Notes: generated by a model not told the origin, from the sequence alone. 59,049 nucleotides of DNA from Streptomyces sp. MZ04 (GCF_004684775.1 NZ_SRIC01000017.1:1-59049), one strand, 5' to 3'. Counted from the stretch's first letter, positions 27,016 to 36,446 are shown. Translations and numbers: made by a program.

Positions 27016-28176
27016 ATGCCCGCATCACCGAGCACCGCCCGGGCCATCAACGACCGGCTCGCCCTGGGGCTCCTGCAGCGCGAAGGGCCGCTGACGGCCA
27101 ACCAGTTGAAGCAGCTGACCGGCCTGTCCCGGCCGTCGGTCGCCGATCTCGTCGAGCGCCTGCAGGGCTCGGGACTGATCACGGTGGTGGGGGAGGCGGG
27201 CGCGCAGCGCCGGGGCCCCAACGCCCGGCTGTACGGGATCGTCGCCGACCGGGCCCACCTCGCGGCCCTCGACGTACGCACCGGAGGCCTCTCCGTGGTG
27301 GTCACCGATCTGCTCGGCGCGGTGCTCGCCGAGGCATCGCTGCCCATCGGCGGCGACACCGGAACCGAGCCCGCCGTGGAGCGCGCCGTCGCCCTCGTCG
27401 AGCGCACCGCTCACGAGGGCGGCGCCCGGCGGCTGCACACCGTCGGCATCGGCGCCCCCGGCCTCATCGACCCCGCCTCCGGCGAACTGCGCGACACCAC
27501 CTCGCTGCCCGCCTGGCACCGCAGGCTCGCGGGCGCGCTCCAGGAGCGGCTGCCGGCCCGCGTCCTCGTCGAGAACGAGACCAACCTCGCCGCCCGCGCC
27601 GAACAGCGCGAAGGCGCCGCCCGGGACCGCGACACCTTCGTCCTGCTCTGGCTCGGCGAGGGCGTCGGTGCCGCCGTCGTCCTGGATGGGACGCTGCGCC
27701 GCGGCGCCTCGGGCGGCACCGGGGAGATCGGCTTCCTGCCGGTGCCCGGCACCGCGTCGCTGCCGTCCGCCACCGGCTGCGACGGCGGCTTCCACTCGCT
27801 GGCCTGCGCGGCCGCGCTGCGCGAACTCGGCGCCGAGCACGGGCTCCTGGAGCCGGGGGAGGGCGCCGCCGATGTGGTGCGCCGCGCCGTCGCGACCGGC
27901 CACGGCGGCTATCTCGACGCGGCCGCCGACCGGATCGCCGTCGGCGCCGCCGCGATGGCCGCCATCCTCGACCCCGGCTGCGTCGTCCTCGGCGGCGAGC
28001 TGGGCCGCGCGGGCGGCGACGCGCTTGCCGCCCGCGTCGGGGAGCGCGTCACCGCCATGTCGCCGCTACGTACGGAGGTCAGGGCGAGCACGCTGGGCGG
28101 CTCCGCCGTGCTGCGGGGGGCGCTGCTTGCCGCGAGGGAGGCGGCGCAGGACGAGTTGTTCGGGCCGGGGCGTTGA
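27016..28176 (+). CDS. ROK-family transcriptional regulator
   Basis: 386 residues: an N-terminal MarR-like winged helix (LTANQLKQLTGLSRPSVADLVERLQGSGLI) and a ROK sugar-kinase-like domain. The ROK blocks are TVGIGAPGLIDPASGEL, VLVENETNLAARAEQREG, GEGVGAAVVLDGTLRRGASGGTGEIGF and LDPGCVVLGGELGRAGG. The usual CxCGxxGC zinc motif is reduced to SATGCDGGFHSL, so zinc binding is doubtful. The family represses sugar uptake and catabolism genes. It probably regulates the divergent MFS gene. Confidence 0.92.
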   Translation: MPASPSTARAINDRLALGLLQREGPLTANQLKQLTGLSRPSVADLVERLQGSGLITVVGEAGAQRRGPNARLYGIVADRAHLAALDVRTGGLSVVVTDLLGAVLAEASLPIGGDTGTEPAVERAVALVERTAHEGGARRLHTVGIGAPGLIDPASGELRDTTSLPAWHRRLAGALQERLPARVLVENETNLAARAEQREGAARDRDTFVLLWLGEGVGAAVVLDGTLRRGASGGTGEIGFLPVPGTASLPSATGCDGGFHSLACAAALRELGAEHGLLEPGEGAADVVRRAVATGHGGYLDAAADRIAVGAAAMAAILDPGCVVLGGELGRAGGDALAARVGERVTAMSPLRTEVRASTLGGSAVLRGALLAAREAAQDELFGPGR

Positions 28177-28196
28177 GCAGGCCCTTCGGCCGACCA

Positions 28197-28946
28197 CTAC
28201 CCTCTGGGTGTACCTGCCCGCGCCGCCAGGAACTCCTCGAACGTCCCCTTCCCCACGGCCTGTTCGGGCGCCAGGTGGCCGCCCGCACGGAACTCCCGAT
28301 ACGTCTTGCCCGCGAGCCGCAGCGGCATCAGCGGGCGCCGCTTGCCGCTCGCCCGCAGATAGGTGCGGGCAAGGTCCGGCAGCGTACGGACCTCGGGGCC
28401 TCCCATGTCCTCGACCCGCCCGGCGGGCGGCGCCGCCGCCAACTCGGCAAGCCGGGCGGCCACTTCACCGACCTCGATCGGCTGGTCGCTGACGCCCGAC
28501 GGCAACGGCATCACCGGGAACTTCGCCGCGCCCTGAAGGATCTGCAGGACGAGATCGTGGAACTGCGTGGTCCGCAGCACCGTCCAGCCGAGGCCCGACT
28601 CCTCGATCCGCCGCTCCACGGCCAGCTTCGTCTTGTAGTAGCCGAGCGGCACCCGGTCGACACCGACGATCGAGATGTAGACCAGGTGCCGGACGCCCGC
28701 CCGCCGGGCGGCCTCGATCAGATGGCCCGCGGCCTGCTCGTCGCCCCCGCGCTGGGTGCTCGCACAGTGCACGATCACGTCCGCGCCCGCCATGGCGGCG
28801 TCGAGCCCCGTGCCCTCCCGCAGATCGACGGCGTACGGCTGGGAACGGCGGCTCAGGACGCGTACGTCGTGGCCGTCCGCGCTCAGCCGCTCCACCACCG
28901 GGCGGCCGAGGGTTCCCGTGCCGCCGGTCACCAGGATCGTGGTCAT
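28197..28946 (-). CDS. Atypical SDR/NAD(P)-binding oxidoreductase, partner of the ECF41 sigma factor
   Basis: A 249-residue atypical short-chain dehydrogenase starting MTTILVTGGTGTLGRPVVERL with the GGTGTLG dinucleotide site. DVRVLSRRSQP suggests NADPH from the arginines. VRHLVYISIVGVDRVPLGYYKTKLAVE contains the Tyr-Tyr-x-x-Lys region. GAAGGAG precedes the ATG. It follows the ECF41 gene by 67 bases. ECF41 genes are known to be linked to carboxymuconolactone decarboxylase, oxidoreductase or epimerase genes (COMO), and this fits the oxidoreductase class. Confidence 0.88.
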   Translation of the reverse strand: MTTILVTGGTGTLGRPVVERLSADGHDVRVLSRRSQPYAVDLREGTGLDAAMAGADVIVHCASTQRGGDEQAAGHLIEAARRAGVRHLVYISIVGVDRVPLGYYKTKLAVERRIEESGLGWTVLRTTQFHDLVLQILQGAAKFPVMPLPSGVSDQPIEVGEVAARLAELAAAPPAGRVEDMGGPEVRTLPDLARTYLRASGKRRPLMPLRLAGKTYREFRAGGHLAPEQAVGKGTFEEFLAARAGTPRG

Positions 28947-29013
28947 CGCAAGGCTCCTTCGCTGTCCGGGACGCCGCACCGGCGTCCGTCACCAGCTGAG
29001 AACCGGGCGGCGG

Positions 29014-29907
29014 TCAGGAATGTGACAGCTGCCCGGCCACGAAGCCGAGCTTGTCAGGGTTGACCACCGTCCGCAGGGCGCTGACCAGGCCGTCGTCCCG
29101 GAACTCGAACGTCGCGGTCCCCACCACCGTGCCCTCCACCGTCGCCACGATCGCGGGCGCGCCGTTGACCTCCGCGTACGAGAGATCCATGGCGCCGCCG
29201 AAGTTCTCCATGCCGCCCACCAGGAAGCGCAGCACCTTCTCGCGGCCGACGATCGGCCTGCGCGCGGCGGTGACCTTGCCGCCACCGTCGCCCCACCACG
29301 TGACGTCCGCCGCGAGCACCTTCTCCAGGCCCGCCAGATCGCCGTCGCGGGCCGCCGCGATGAACGACTCCACGAACTTCTGGCGCCGCTCCGCCGCTGC
29401 CTCGAACCGCGTCTGCTCCCCGGCAACCGCCCGCGTGGCCCTGCGGTACAGCTGGCGGCAGTTGGCCTCGCCGATGTCGAGGACACCGGCGATCTCCCGG
29501 TGGCTGTACGCGAACGCCTCCCGCAGCACGAACACCGCGCGCTCCACCGGCGTGAGCCGCTCAAGGAGGATCAGCAGCGCCATGGAGACCGCGTCCCGCT
29601 GCTCCGCCGACTCCAGGGGGCCGAGCGCACCACCGGACGTGATCACCGGCTCCGGCAGCCAGGGCCCCACGTACTGCTCGCGCCGCGCCCGCGCCGAGGT
29701 CAGCCTGTTCAGACAGAGGTTGGTGACGACCTTGGCCAGCCAGGCCGCGGGCTGCCCGATGTCATCGCGCCGGGCGCCGCTCCACCGCAGATACGCGTCC
29801 TGGACGGTGTCCTCGGCCTCCTGCGCGGAGCCGAGCATGCGATAGGCCAGGGAGAACATCCGGGGGCGGTGGGACTCGAACTCATCCGCGAGTGCTGCTG
29901 TCGTCAC
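29014..29907 (-). CDS. ECF41-family RNA polymerase sigma factor (SigJ type)
   Basis: 297 residues: sigma region 2 (FSLAYRMLGSAQEAEDTVQDAYLRW), region 4 (LTPVERAVFVLREAFAYSHREIAGVLDIGEANCRQLYRRA), and a C-terminal SnoaL/NTF2-like domain of about 120 residues. The ECF41 hallmarks WLPEP (GPWLPEPVITSGG) between regions 2 and 4 and NPDKL near the C-terminus are both present. In this group the C-terminal domain replaces an anti-sigma factor as the activity switch. No anti-sigma gene is near. GTG 29907 is the start. The downstream SDR is the predicted target. Confidence 0.94.
   Translation of the reverse strand: MTTAALADEFESHRPRMFSLAYRMLGSAQEAEDTVQDAYLRWSGARRDDIGQPAAWLAKVVTNLCLNRLTSARARREQYVGPWLPEPVITSGGALGPLESAEQRDAVSMALLILLERLTPVERAVFVLREAFAYSHREIAGVLDIGEANCRQLYRRATRAVAGEQTRFEAAAERRQKFVESFIAAARDGDLAGLEKVLAADVTWWGDGGGKVTAARRPIVGREKVLRFLVGGMENFGGAMDLSYAEVNGAPAIVATVEGTVVGTATFEFRDDGLVSALRTVVNPDKLGFVAGQLSHS
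29021..29027 (-). promoter_or_regulatory. Candidate ECF41 -35 element (TGTCACA)
   Basis: TGTCACA on the minus strand is the known ECF41 -35 sequence and lies inside the last codons of the sigma gene, ahead of the SDR partner. I do not find the matching CGTC -10 element at the expected spacing, so this may be a weak or diverged promoter, or chance. Confidence 0.35.
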
Positions 29908-30040
29908 GCGCTCAGCGTGCCAGAGAACGGCATATCGCCGCCGGTCAAAGCCGTGCGACCGGTTTGTGTGAGCCAGGCCACAGGGGTTCGCCCGTATGGG
30001 CGTCGATCAGGCGTGGCAGACTGACCTCGTACCAAAAGCA

Positions 30041-30167
30041 GCGCACTCCGGGGTCGGTGTAATTCCGAACCGGCGGTTACAGTCCGCGACCCGGTCGCCT
30101 CCAGCGACCGGTTGACCAGGTGAAATTCCTGGACCGACGGTGAAAGTCCGGATGGGAGGCAGTGCGC
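30041..30167 (+). ncRNA. FMN riboswitch (RFN element)
   Basis: The P1 stem pairs GCGCAC (30041-30046) with GTGCGC (30162-30167). The conserved FMN-aptamer blocks lie between: CCGGGGTCGGTGTAATTCCG, ACCGGCGGTTACAGTCCGCG, a variable GC stem, CCAGGTGAAATTCCTGGACC, and GACGGTGAAAGTCCGGATGG followed by GAGGCAGTGCGC. It precedes ribD and should lower expression of the riboflavin operon when FMN is high. The 173 bases after it hold an ACCCG/CGGGT hairpin around 30222-30237 and no obvious gene; that stretch is the likely expression platform. Confidence 0.97.
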
Positions 30168-30340
30168 GGCGGGCGGGCATTCGTGCACGTCGCCGAGTGG
30201 CTTGTTTTTGGGATACCCGTCTTTTCGGGTTCCCCAGGGAGAGGTCTCGTTTTCCGGCGTCGCTCCCGATGCCGCGGTCCGTACATTCTGTCGTCATCGA
30301 CAGGCCCCGGAGTCCGTGCCCTATGAGGCAGGAGGACCCG

Positions 30341-31438
30341 GTGGCCACCGCAGCCGCAGCGAACGACCACGAGCGCATCGCCATGCGCCGCGCCATCACG
30401 CTCGCCGCTCTCGGACTCGGTTCCACCAGCCCCAATCCGGTCGTCGGCTGCGTCATCATCGACGCCTCCGGCCGGACCGTAGGCGAGGGCCACCACCAGC
30501 GCGCGGGCGGCCCGCACGCCGAGGTCCACGCCCTGCGCGCCGCCGGTGAGAAGGCCCGCGGCGCGACCGCCCTGGTCACCCTCGAACCCTGCAACCACAC
30601 CGGACGCACCGGCCCCTGCGCCCAGGCGCTCATCGACGCCGGGATCGCCCGCGTCGTCTACGCGGTCAGCGACCCGAACCCCACCGCGACCGGGGGCGCG
30701 CAGCGACTGCGCAGCGCCGGAGTCGACGTGGAATCGGGCCTGTTGGAGGACGAGGCCGCCGCGGGGAACGCCGCCTGGCTGACCTCCGTGCGGCTCGGCC
30801 GCCCCTACGTCACCTGGAAGTACGCCGCGACACTCGACGGCCGTATCGCCGCCGCCGACGGCACGAGCCGCTGGATCACCTCCGCCGAGGCCCGCGCCGA
30901 CGTCCACCGGCTGCGCGCCGAGTGCGACGCGGTCGTGGTCGGCTCCGGCACCCAGCGCGCCGACGACCCGCACCTCGCCGTACGGGGCGTCGAAGGCGCC
31001 GTGCAGCCGCTGCGCGTCGTCATCGACACCAACGGCACCGCCGTCACGCCCGGAGCCCGCGTCCTGGACGACGCCGCGCCCACGCTCGTGGCGGTCGCCG
31101 AGGACGCGACCACCGAACTTGAAGCCGACACGGTGCGACTCCCGCGCGCGGAGGGTGGGTTGGACATCCAAACCCTCCTCGCCGAGCTCCACGCGCGCGG
31201 GGTGCGGTCCGTCCTCCTCGAAGGCGGTCCGACGCTCGCCGGAGCGTTCGTCGCCGCGGGCGCCGTCGACCGCGTCGTCGGCTATCTCGCCCCCGTGCTG
31301 CTCGGCGCGGGGCCCGCCGTCCTGGCCGGCGGCGGAATCACGACCATCACCGATGCGTTGCGCCTCGACGTCAGCGAGAGCGTCCGCATCGGCCCCGATC
31401 TGCGCATCACCGCCACCCTTGCAGCGAAGGAGCACTGA
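30341..31438 (+). CDS. ribD: Bifunctional deaminase/reductase RibD
   Basis: It converts diaminohydroxyphosphoribosylamino-pyrimidine to the ribityl aminouracil phosphate in two steps. The deaminase domain (about 15-150) has the zinc motifs HAEVHAL and PCNHTGRTGPC. The reductase domain follows (PYVTWKYAATLDGRIAAADGTSRWI ... VLLEGGPTLAGAF). I chose GTG 30341 because GGAGG lies five bases upstream; an in-frame ATG at 30323 has no site. The length of 365 residues is normal. It is the first gene of the riboflavin operon and abuts ribE. Confidence 0.95.
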   Translation: MATAAAANDHERIAMRRAITLAALGLGSTSPNPVVGCVIIDASGRTVGEGHHQRAGGPHAEVHALRAAGEKARGATALVTLEPCNHTGRTGPCAQALIDAGIARVVYAVSDPNPTATGGAQRLRSAGVDVESGLLEDEAAAGNAAWLTSVRLGRPYVTWKYAATLDGRIAAADGTSRWITSAEARADVHRLRAECDAVVVGSGTQRADDPHLAVRGVEGAVQPLRVVIDTNGTAVTPGARVLDDAAPTLVAVAEDATTELEADTVRLPRAEGGLDIQTLLAELHARGVRSVLLEGGPTLAGAFVAAGAVDRVVGYLAPVLLGAGPAVLAGGGITTITDALRLDVSESVRIGPDLRITATLAAKEH

Positions 31439-32068
31439 GTGTTCACCGGAATCGTCGAAGAGCTGGGCGAGATCACCGCCGTCGAGAAGCTGGCCGACGC
31501 CTCGCGCTTCCGCCTCCGTGGCCCCGTCGTCACCGAAGGCGCGAAGCACGGCGACTCCATCGCGGTCAACGGCGTCTGTCTGACGGTCGTGGAGCATGAG
31601 GGCGACGAGTTCACCGCCGATGTGATGGCCGAGACGCTCGACCGCTCCAGTCTCGGCGCGCTCGCGGTCGGCTCGAGGGTCAACCTCGAGCGGCCCACCG
31701 CCGTCGGCGACCGCCTCGGTGGGCACATCGTGCAGGGGCATGTCGATGACGTCGGCACCGTCGTCGAGCGCAAGCCGTCCGAGAACTGGGAGATCGTCAA
31801 GGTCTCGCTCCCCGTGGGCCTCGCCCGCTACGTGGTGGAGAAGGGCTCCATCACGGTGGACGGCGTGAGCCTGACCGTCGTCGACGCGGGACCCGACTAC
31901 TTCACCATCAGCCTCATCCCCACCACCCTCGCGCTGACCACGCTCGGCATCAAGCAGCCCGGCGACCCGGTCAACCTCGAGGTCGACGTCATCGCGAAGT
32001 ACGTCGAGCGGATGCTCGGCGACCGTGTCCAGGCGACCTCTTCCGCCGCTCAGGAGGCCACGAAGTGA
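31439..32068 (+). CDS. ribE: Riboflavin synthase, alpha subunit
   Basis: It dismutates two 6,7-dimethyl-8-ribityllumazine molecules into riboflavin. The 209 residues contain the two lumazine-binding repeats: [12 protein letters not shown] with [11 protein letters not shown], and [12 protein letters not shown] with [13 protein letters not shown]. The MFTGIVEE start is universal in this enzyme. The GTG directly follows the ribD stop. It is cotranscribed with ribD and ribM. Confidence 0.96.
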   Translation: MFTGIVEELGEITAVEKLADASRFRLRGPVVTEGAKHGDSIAVNGVCLTVVEHEGDEFTADVMAETLDRSSLGALAVGSRVNLERPTAVGDRLGGHIVQGHVDDVGTVVERKPSENWEIVKVSLPVGLARYVVEKGSITVDGVSLTVVDAGPDYFTISLIPTTLALTTLGIKQPGDPVNLEVDVIAKYVERMLGDRVQATSSAAQEATK

Positions 32069-32712
32069 ACTGGCTCAACTCCGAAGCCTTCACGGCCTTC
32101 GGGCAGCACGTGATCTGGTCCGACATGGTGGGCAACACCGTCGGCCTGATCGCCCTCGCCCTCGGCTGGCGGCGCTCCATATGGACCTGGCCCGCCCAGT
32201 TCCTGTCCGGCGTCATCCTCGTCGCCGCGTACGCCTCCGCGCAGCTCTCCGGCGGCGTCGGCAAGCAGCTGCTCGTCATCGGCGTGGCCTTGTGGGGCTG
32301 GCGCCTGTGGACCAGCGGCAAGCGGCAGGCGCAGGACGGCTCCATAGCCATCCGGTTCGCGACCTGGAAGGAGCGCGGGGTGCTGCTCGGCGGCACGGCC
32401 GCCGGCACGCTCGCCGTCGGCGCCCTGTTCTCCGCCGTACCGGACCTCTCCTGGAACCCCTGGCCCGACGCCTACATCTTTGTCGGCACGCTCACCGCGA
32501 TGGTTGCCCAGGCACGCGGCCTCGTCGAGTTCTGGTTCGCCTGGCTGCTGGTCGACGTGGTCGGAGTACCGCTCGCGTTCGACAGCGGCCTCGCCTTCTC
32601 GGGCCTTGTGTACGTCATCTACCTCGCCCTCGTCCTGTGGGGCATGCGCGACTGGTGGCTGCGGTCGCGCACCGCGTCCTCGCAGCCCGTCATGGAAGGA
32701 GCCCCGGCATGA
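32065..32712 (+). CDS. ribM: PnuC-like riboflavin transporter RibM
   Basis: A 215-residue membrane protein with about six to seven helices, of the PnuC/PnuX family. [22 protein letters not shown] and [16 protein letters not shown] carry the aromatic residues of the vitamin-binding helices; its placement inside the riboflavin operon identifies it as RibM, the riboflavin facilitator described in Streptomyces and Corynebacterium, rather than a nicotinamide riboside carrier. The GTG start overlaps the ribE stop (GTGA), and its stop overlaps the ribAB start (ATGA). Confidence 0.92.
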   Translation: MNWLNSEAFTAFGQHVIWSDMVGNTVGLIALALGWRRSIWTWPAQFLSGVILVAAYASAQLSGGVGKQLLVIGVALWGWRLWTSGKRQAQDGSIAIRFATWKERGVLLGGTAAGTLAVGALFSAVPDLSWNPWPDAYIFVGTLTAMVAQARGLVEFWFAWLLVDVVGVPLAFDSGLAFSGLVYVIYLALVLWGMRDWWLRSRTASSQPVMEGAPA

Positions 32713-34007
32713 CAGCGGCACCTGTTTGGTACAGCACGGGTCACGAGGAAGACGCCTCGGACCTCGCCCTCGATCCCGTAGAGGCGGCCATCCGCGACAT
32801 CGCGGCCGGGCGTCCCGTGGTGGTCGTCGACGACGAGAACCGGGAGAACGAGGGCGACCTCGTCATCGCCGCCGAGAAGGCGACCCCCGAGATCATCGCC
32901 TTCATGATGAGCGAGTGCCGCGGCCTGATCTGCGCCCCCATGGAGGGCGAGGAACTGGACCGCCTCGAGCTCCCGCAGATGGTCGAGAACAACACCGAGT
33001 CGATGCGGACGGCCTTCACCGTCTCCGTCGACGCGAGCGGCGCGCACGGCGTCACCACCGGCATCTCCGCCGCCGACCGCGCCACCACGCTCCAGATGCT
33101 CGCCGCGGGCAGCCACGAACCGGCCGACTTCGTGCGGCCCGGCCACATCTTCCCGCTGCGCGCCAAGTCCGGCGGCGTCCTGGTGCGCGACGGCCACACC
33201 GAGGCCGCGGTCGACCTGGCCCGGCTCGCCGGACTGCGCCCCGCCGGGGCCATCGTCGAGATCGCGGGCGAGGACGGCACGATGCTCCGCCTGCCTGAGC
33301 TGATCCCGTTCGCCCGCAAGCACGGCCTGACGATCATCTCCATCGAGGACCTGATCGCCTACCGCCGCTCCTCCGAGCCCACCGTCCGCCGCGAGGCCGA
33401 GGTCCGTCTTCCCACCGCGTTCGGCGAGTTCACGGCGTACGGCTACCGCTCCACCGTCGACGGCGTGGAGCACGTCGCCCTGGTGCACGGCGAGATCGGC
33501 GAGGGCGACGACGTCCTCGTCCGCATCCACTCCGAGTGCCTGACCGGCGACGTCTTCCACTCGCTGCGCTGCGACTGCGGCCCCCAGCTCGAGGCGTCCA
33601 TGCGGCGCATCACGGACGAGGGACGCGGCGTCGTGGTCTACCTCCGCGGTCACGAGGGGCGCGGCATCGGTCTGCTGTCCAAGCTGCGCGCGTACGAACT
33701 CCAGGAGCGCGGCAGCGACACCCTGGACGCCAACCTGGAGCTCGGCCTGCCCGCCGACGCCAGGGACTACGGCGCCGGCGCCCGGATCCTCGACGACCTC
33801 GGCGTCCGCAGCCTGCGCCTGATGACCAACAACCCCGACAAGACCGACGCGGTCGTCCGGCACGGCCTGAAGGTCAACGGACGCGAGCCCATGGCGGTCC
33901 AGGCGGGCGAGCACAACCTCCGCTACCTGCGCACCAAGCGGGACCGGATGGGCCACGACCTGCCCTGGCTCGACACCCCCGAGGTCTCGGCCTGCGGCAA
34001 CCAGTAA
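32709..34007 (+). CDS. ribAB: Bifunctional DHBP synthase/GTP cyclohydrolase II RibAB
   Basis: It supplies both precursors of riboflavin. The N-terminal domain (about 20-220) forms dihydroxybutanone phosphate: [40 protein letters not shown] and [11 protein letters not shown]. The C-terminal domain is GTP cyclohydrolase II with the zinc ligands in [21 protein letters not shown] and the catalytic [12 protein letters not shown]. 432 residues is the usual fusion length. The ATG overlaps the ribM stop. The 75 bases to ribH hold a tandem repeat. Confidence 0.97.
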   Translation: MTAAPVWYSTGHEEDASDLALDPVEAAIRDIAAGRPVVVVDDENRENEGDLVIAAEKATPEIIAFMMSECRGLICAPMEGEELDRLELPQMVENNTESMRTAFTVSVDASGAHGVTTGISAADRATTLQMLAAGSHEPADFVRPGHIFPLRAKSGGVLVRDGHTEAAVDLARLAGLRPAGAIVEIAGEDGTMLRLPELIPFARKHGLTIISIEDLIAYRRSSEPTVRREAEVRLPTAFGEFTAYGYRSTVDGVEHVALVHGEIGEGDDVLVRIHSECLTGDVFHSLRCDCGPQLEASMRRITDEGRGVVVYLRGHEGRGIGLLSKLRAYELQERGSDTLDANLELGLPADARDYGAGARILDDLGVRSLRLMTNNPDKTDAVVRHGLKVNGREPMAVQAGEHNLRYLRTKRDRMGHDLPWLDTPEVSACGNQ

Positions 34008-34023
34008 GTACCGGCACACGAGA

Positions 34024-34070
34024 ACGCGTACGACAGCGCATACGACGCATACGACAACGCAAACGAGAAC
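34024..34070 (+). repeat. Degenerate 11-12-bp repeats between ribAB and ribH
   Basis: Four degenerate units of the type CGCRTACGACA follow each other (CGCGTACGACAG, CGCATACGAC, GCATACGACAA, CGCAAACGAGAA) and end at the AGGAGA ribosome binding site of ribH. The stretch is poor in secondary structure for this genome, which may keep the ribH start open. Confidence 0.6.
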
Positions 34071-34082
34071 CAGGAGAAGCGC

Positions 34083-34568
34083 GTGAGCGGCAAGGGTGCA
34101 CCCGAACTGAGCGTGAAGAACTGCGGCGACCTGCGGGTCGCGGTGATCGCGGCCCAGTGGCACGAGAAGGTCATGGACGGCCTCGTCGACGGCGCGCTGC
34201 GCGCCCTGCACGAGCTCGGCATCGACGAGCCGACCGTCCTGCGCGTGCCCGGCAGCTTCGAGCTGCCGGTCGTCGCCAAGGTCCTCGCGGGCCGCGGCTA
34301 CGACGCGGTCGTGGCGCTCGGCGTCGTCATCCGCGGCGGCACCCCGCACTTCGAGTACGTGTGCCAGGGCGTCACCCAGGGCCTGACCCAGGTCAGCATC
34401 GACACCGGAGTGCCCATCGGCTTCGGCGTGCTGACCTGCGACACCGAGGAGCAGGCCCTGGACCGCGCGGGCATCGAGGGCTCCCGGGAGGACAAGGGGC
34501 ACGAAGCGGTCACCGCCGCCGTGGCCACCGCGACCACGCTGCGTACGATCTCCGAACCCTGGCGGTGA
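34083..34568 (+). CDS. ribH: 6,7-dimethyl-8-ribityllumazine synthase
   Basis: It condenses dihydroxybutanone phosphate with the ribityl aminouracil. 161 residues: [55 protein letters not shown] (with the catalytic His in the THxE-like position) and [22 protein letters not shown]. It forms icosahedral shells in many bacteria. GTG 34083 follows AGGAGA. It is the last gene of the operon; hisE follows 35 bases downstream and may be read through. Confidence 0.96.
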   Translation: MSGKGAPELSVKNCGDLRVAVIAAQWHEKVMDGLVDGALRALHELGIDEPTVLRVPGSFELPVVAKVLAGRGYDAVVALGVVIRGGTPHFEYVCQGVTQGLTQVSIDTGVPIGFGVLTCDTEEQALDRAGIEGSREDKGHEAVTAAVATATTLRTISEPWR

Positions 34569-34603
34569 GCGAGGGCGAGGAGCCGCGTAAAGTAAGCGAC
34601 ATC

Positions 34604-34876
34604 ATGTCCAAGAAGACTTTCGAGGAGCTCTTCGCCGAGCTCCAGCACAAGGCCGCCAACGGCGACCCCGCCACCTCCCGCACCGCCGAGCTGGTCGACA
34701 AGGGCGTCCATGCCATCGGTAAGAAGGTCGTCGAGGAGGCCGCCGAAGTCTGGATGGCCGCCGAGCACGAGGGCAAGGAAGCCGCCGCCGAGGAGATCTC
34801 GCAGCTCCTCTACCACGTGCAGGTGATGATGGTCGCCCGCGGCATCTCCCTCGACGACGTGTACGCCCATCTCTGA
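34604..34876 (+). CDS. hisE: Phosphoribosyl-ATP diphosphatase
   Basis: The second step of histidine synthesis: it hydrolyses phosphoribosyl-ATP to phosphoribosyl-AMP. The 90-residue all-alpha MazG-like protein shows [20 protein letters not shown], the EExxE metal helix, and [18 protein letters not shown]. It is monofunctional (no HisI domain), as usual in actinobacteria. hisG follows at 34930, an arrangement seen across Streptomyces. Confidence 0.96.
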   Translation: MSKKTFEELFAELQHKAANGDPATSRTAELVDKGVHAIGKKVVEEAAEVWMAAEHEGKEAAAEEISQLLYHVQVMMVARGISLDDVYAHL

Positions 34877-34929
34877 GCCGTACGCCCCAGCCGCACCCAA
34901 CTCCCCTTAACGCAAAGGAATCCCGCCTC

Positions 34930-35778
34930 ATGCTGCGCATCGCCGTCCCCAACAAGGGTTCACTGTCCGGACCTGCGTCGGCGATGCTCCATGAGGCCGG
35001 TTACCAGCAGCGCAAGGAGTCCAAGGAGCTCGTCCTCGTCGACCCCGAGAACGAGGTCGAGTTCTTCTACCTGCGGCCCAAGGACATCGCGATCTACGTC
35101 GCGACCGGCAGGCTCGACATCGGCATCACCGGCCAGGACCTCCTGGTCGACTCCGGTGCCGACGCCGAGCCGATCCTGCCGCTCGGCTTCGCCCGCTCCA
35201 CCTTCCGGTTCGCCGCGAAGCCGGGCACGGCCGAGCGCATCGAGGACCTCGCCGGCAAGACCGTCGCCACCTCGTACGAGGGCATCGTGGCCAAGCACCT
35301 CGCGGACAGCGGCGTGGCCGCCTCCGTGGTGCACCTGGACGGCGCCGTCGAGACCGCCATCGAGCTGGGCGTCGCCCAGGTCATCGCGGACGTCGTGGAG
35401 ACGGGCACCTCGCTGCGGAACGCGGGCCTCGAGGTCTTCGGCGACCCGATCATGAAGTCCGAGGCGGTCGTCATCCGGCGCACCGGCGCGGACGGCGACG
35501 ACCCGAAGGTGCAGCAGTTCCTGCGCCGTCTGCAGGGCGTCCTGGTCGCCAGGTCGTACGTGATGATGGACTACGACTGCCGCGCCGAGCACCTGGAGCG
35601 GGCCGTCGCCCTCACCCCGGGCCTCGAGTCGCCGACCATCTCGCCGCTGCACAACGAGGGCTGGGTGGCGGTGCGCTCCATGGTCCCGGCCAAGGAGGCC
35701 CAGCGGGTCATGGACGACCTGTACGACCTCGGGGCGCGCGCGATCCTGACCACGGCCATCCACGCCTGCCGCCTCTGA
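34930..35778 (+). CDS. hisG: ATP phosphoribosyltransferase (long form)
   Basis: The first and committed step of histidine synthesis, ATP + PRPP. 282 residues is the long HisG type with a C-terminal ACT-like allosteric domain, so it needs no HisZ. Blocks: MLRIAVPNKGSLSGPASAML, DLLVDSGADAEPI, the PRPP loop near ADVVETGTSLRNAGL, and the regulatory domain SPTISPLHNEGWVAVRSMV, where histidine binds. AAAGGAAT precedes the ATG. Its stop overlaps or abuts the next gene. Confidence 0.97.
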   Translation: MLRIAVPNKGSLSGPASAMLHEAGYQQRKESKELVLVDPENEVEFFYLRPKDIAIYVATGRLDIGITGQDLLVDSGADAEPILPLGFARSTFRFAAKPGTAERIEDLAGKTVATSYEGIVAKHLADSGVAASVVHLDGAVETAIELGVAQVIADVVETGTSLRNAGLEVFGDPIMKSEAVVIRRTGADGDDPKVQQFLRRLQGVLVARSYVMMDYDCRAEHLERAVALTPGLESPTISPLHNEGWVAVRSMVPAKEAQRVMDDLYDLGARAILTTAIHACRL

Positions 35779-35801
35779 TGACCCGGCAGGAGACCCCGGC
35801 C

Positions 35802-36248
35802 ATGACCGACCAGACCGACATCCCCGCGCTGCCCGTCACCTTCCGGCCCGGCCGGACGCGGGCCGTCCTGCTCGGTGCGGGAGTCGCGATCTTCGTGGTC
35901 CTCACGGTGATCGCCCTGCTCATCCCGGGCCTCAGCACGGGGGAGCGGACCAGCTTCATCTTCACCGGCGCCCTGCTCTTCGGCGTGCTCCTGCTCCTGA
36001 GCAGGCCGAAGGTCGTCGCCGACGAGGCCGGCGTGACCGTCGTCAACATCGCCACCAGCAGGCGCCTTGCCTGGGCCGAGATCATCCAGGTGAACCTGCG
36101 CCCCGGCGACCCCTGGGTGTTCCTCAACCTCAGCGACGGCACCAGCCTGCCCGCGATGGGCATCCAGCCCGGCATCGCCAAGGCACAGGCCATCAGCGAC
36201 GCCCGCGCGCTGCGCGCCCTCGCCGACGCCCGCACCCCGCAGGGCTGA
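35802..36248 (+). CDS. PH-domain membrane protein
   Basis: A small protein of 148 residues with two adjacent membrane segments (AVLLGAGVAIFVVLTVIALLI and FIFTGALLFGVLLLL) followed by a bacterial PH-like domain (VVADEAGVTVVNIATSRRLAWAEIIQVNL ... DPWVFLNLSDGTSLPAMGI). The cytoplasmic PH domain probably mediates protein contact; the function is unknown. AGGAG precedes ATG 35802 by nine bases; the in-frame ATG 35778 overlaps the hisG stop (TGATG) and is a real alternative. The 198 bases after it contain a terminator-like hairpin and no gene. Confidence 0.85.
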   Translation: MTDQTDIPALPVTFRPGRTRAVLLGAGVAIFVVLTVIALLIPGLSTGERTSFIFTGALLFGVLLLLSRPKVVADEAGVTVVNIATSRRLAWAEIIQVNLRPGDPWVFLNLSDGTSLPAMGIQPGIAKAQAISDARALRALADARTPQG

Positions 36249-36278
36249 CGCTTCGGGCCCGGTCTTGATTAATCTGGT

Positions 36279-36308
36279 GGCGGGGCACGCCCGGTGTGCC
36301 GCCCCGCC
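36279..36308 (+). terminator. GC-rich hairpin after the his/PH genes
   Basis: GGCGGGGC (36279-36286) pairs with GCCCCGCC (36301-36308) over a 14-base loop that itself contains short complements. It lies 30 bases after the PH-domain stop and 138 bases before the next start. There is no T-run, as is usual for Streptomyces. Confidence 0.45.
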
Positions 36309-36446
36309 CCTGAAGGGCCCGCCCGGCCCGCGGGGGCTCCTGCTATCCGAGGAGTGACTCCCTCCGGCGATGGACGGTTCGTCCTGTAGTACATGCGCCG
36401 CCCCCTCCCGACATACCGGGACCGGCCTGACCAGGGAGGCGGCGGC

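Noticed and set aside
36249..36446. Possible Mg2+ riboswitch in front of the CNNM/CorC genes
   Set aside because: Only GC-rich hairpins are present; the conserved M-box or ykkC/yybP-type core sequences are not seen.
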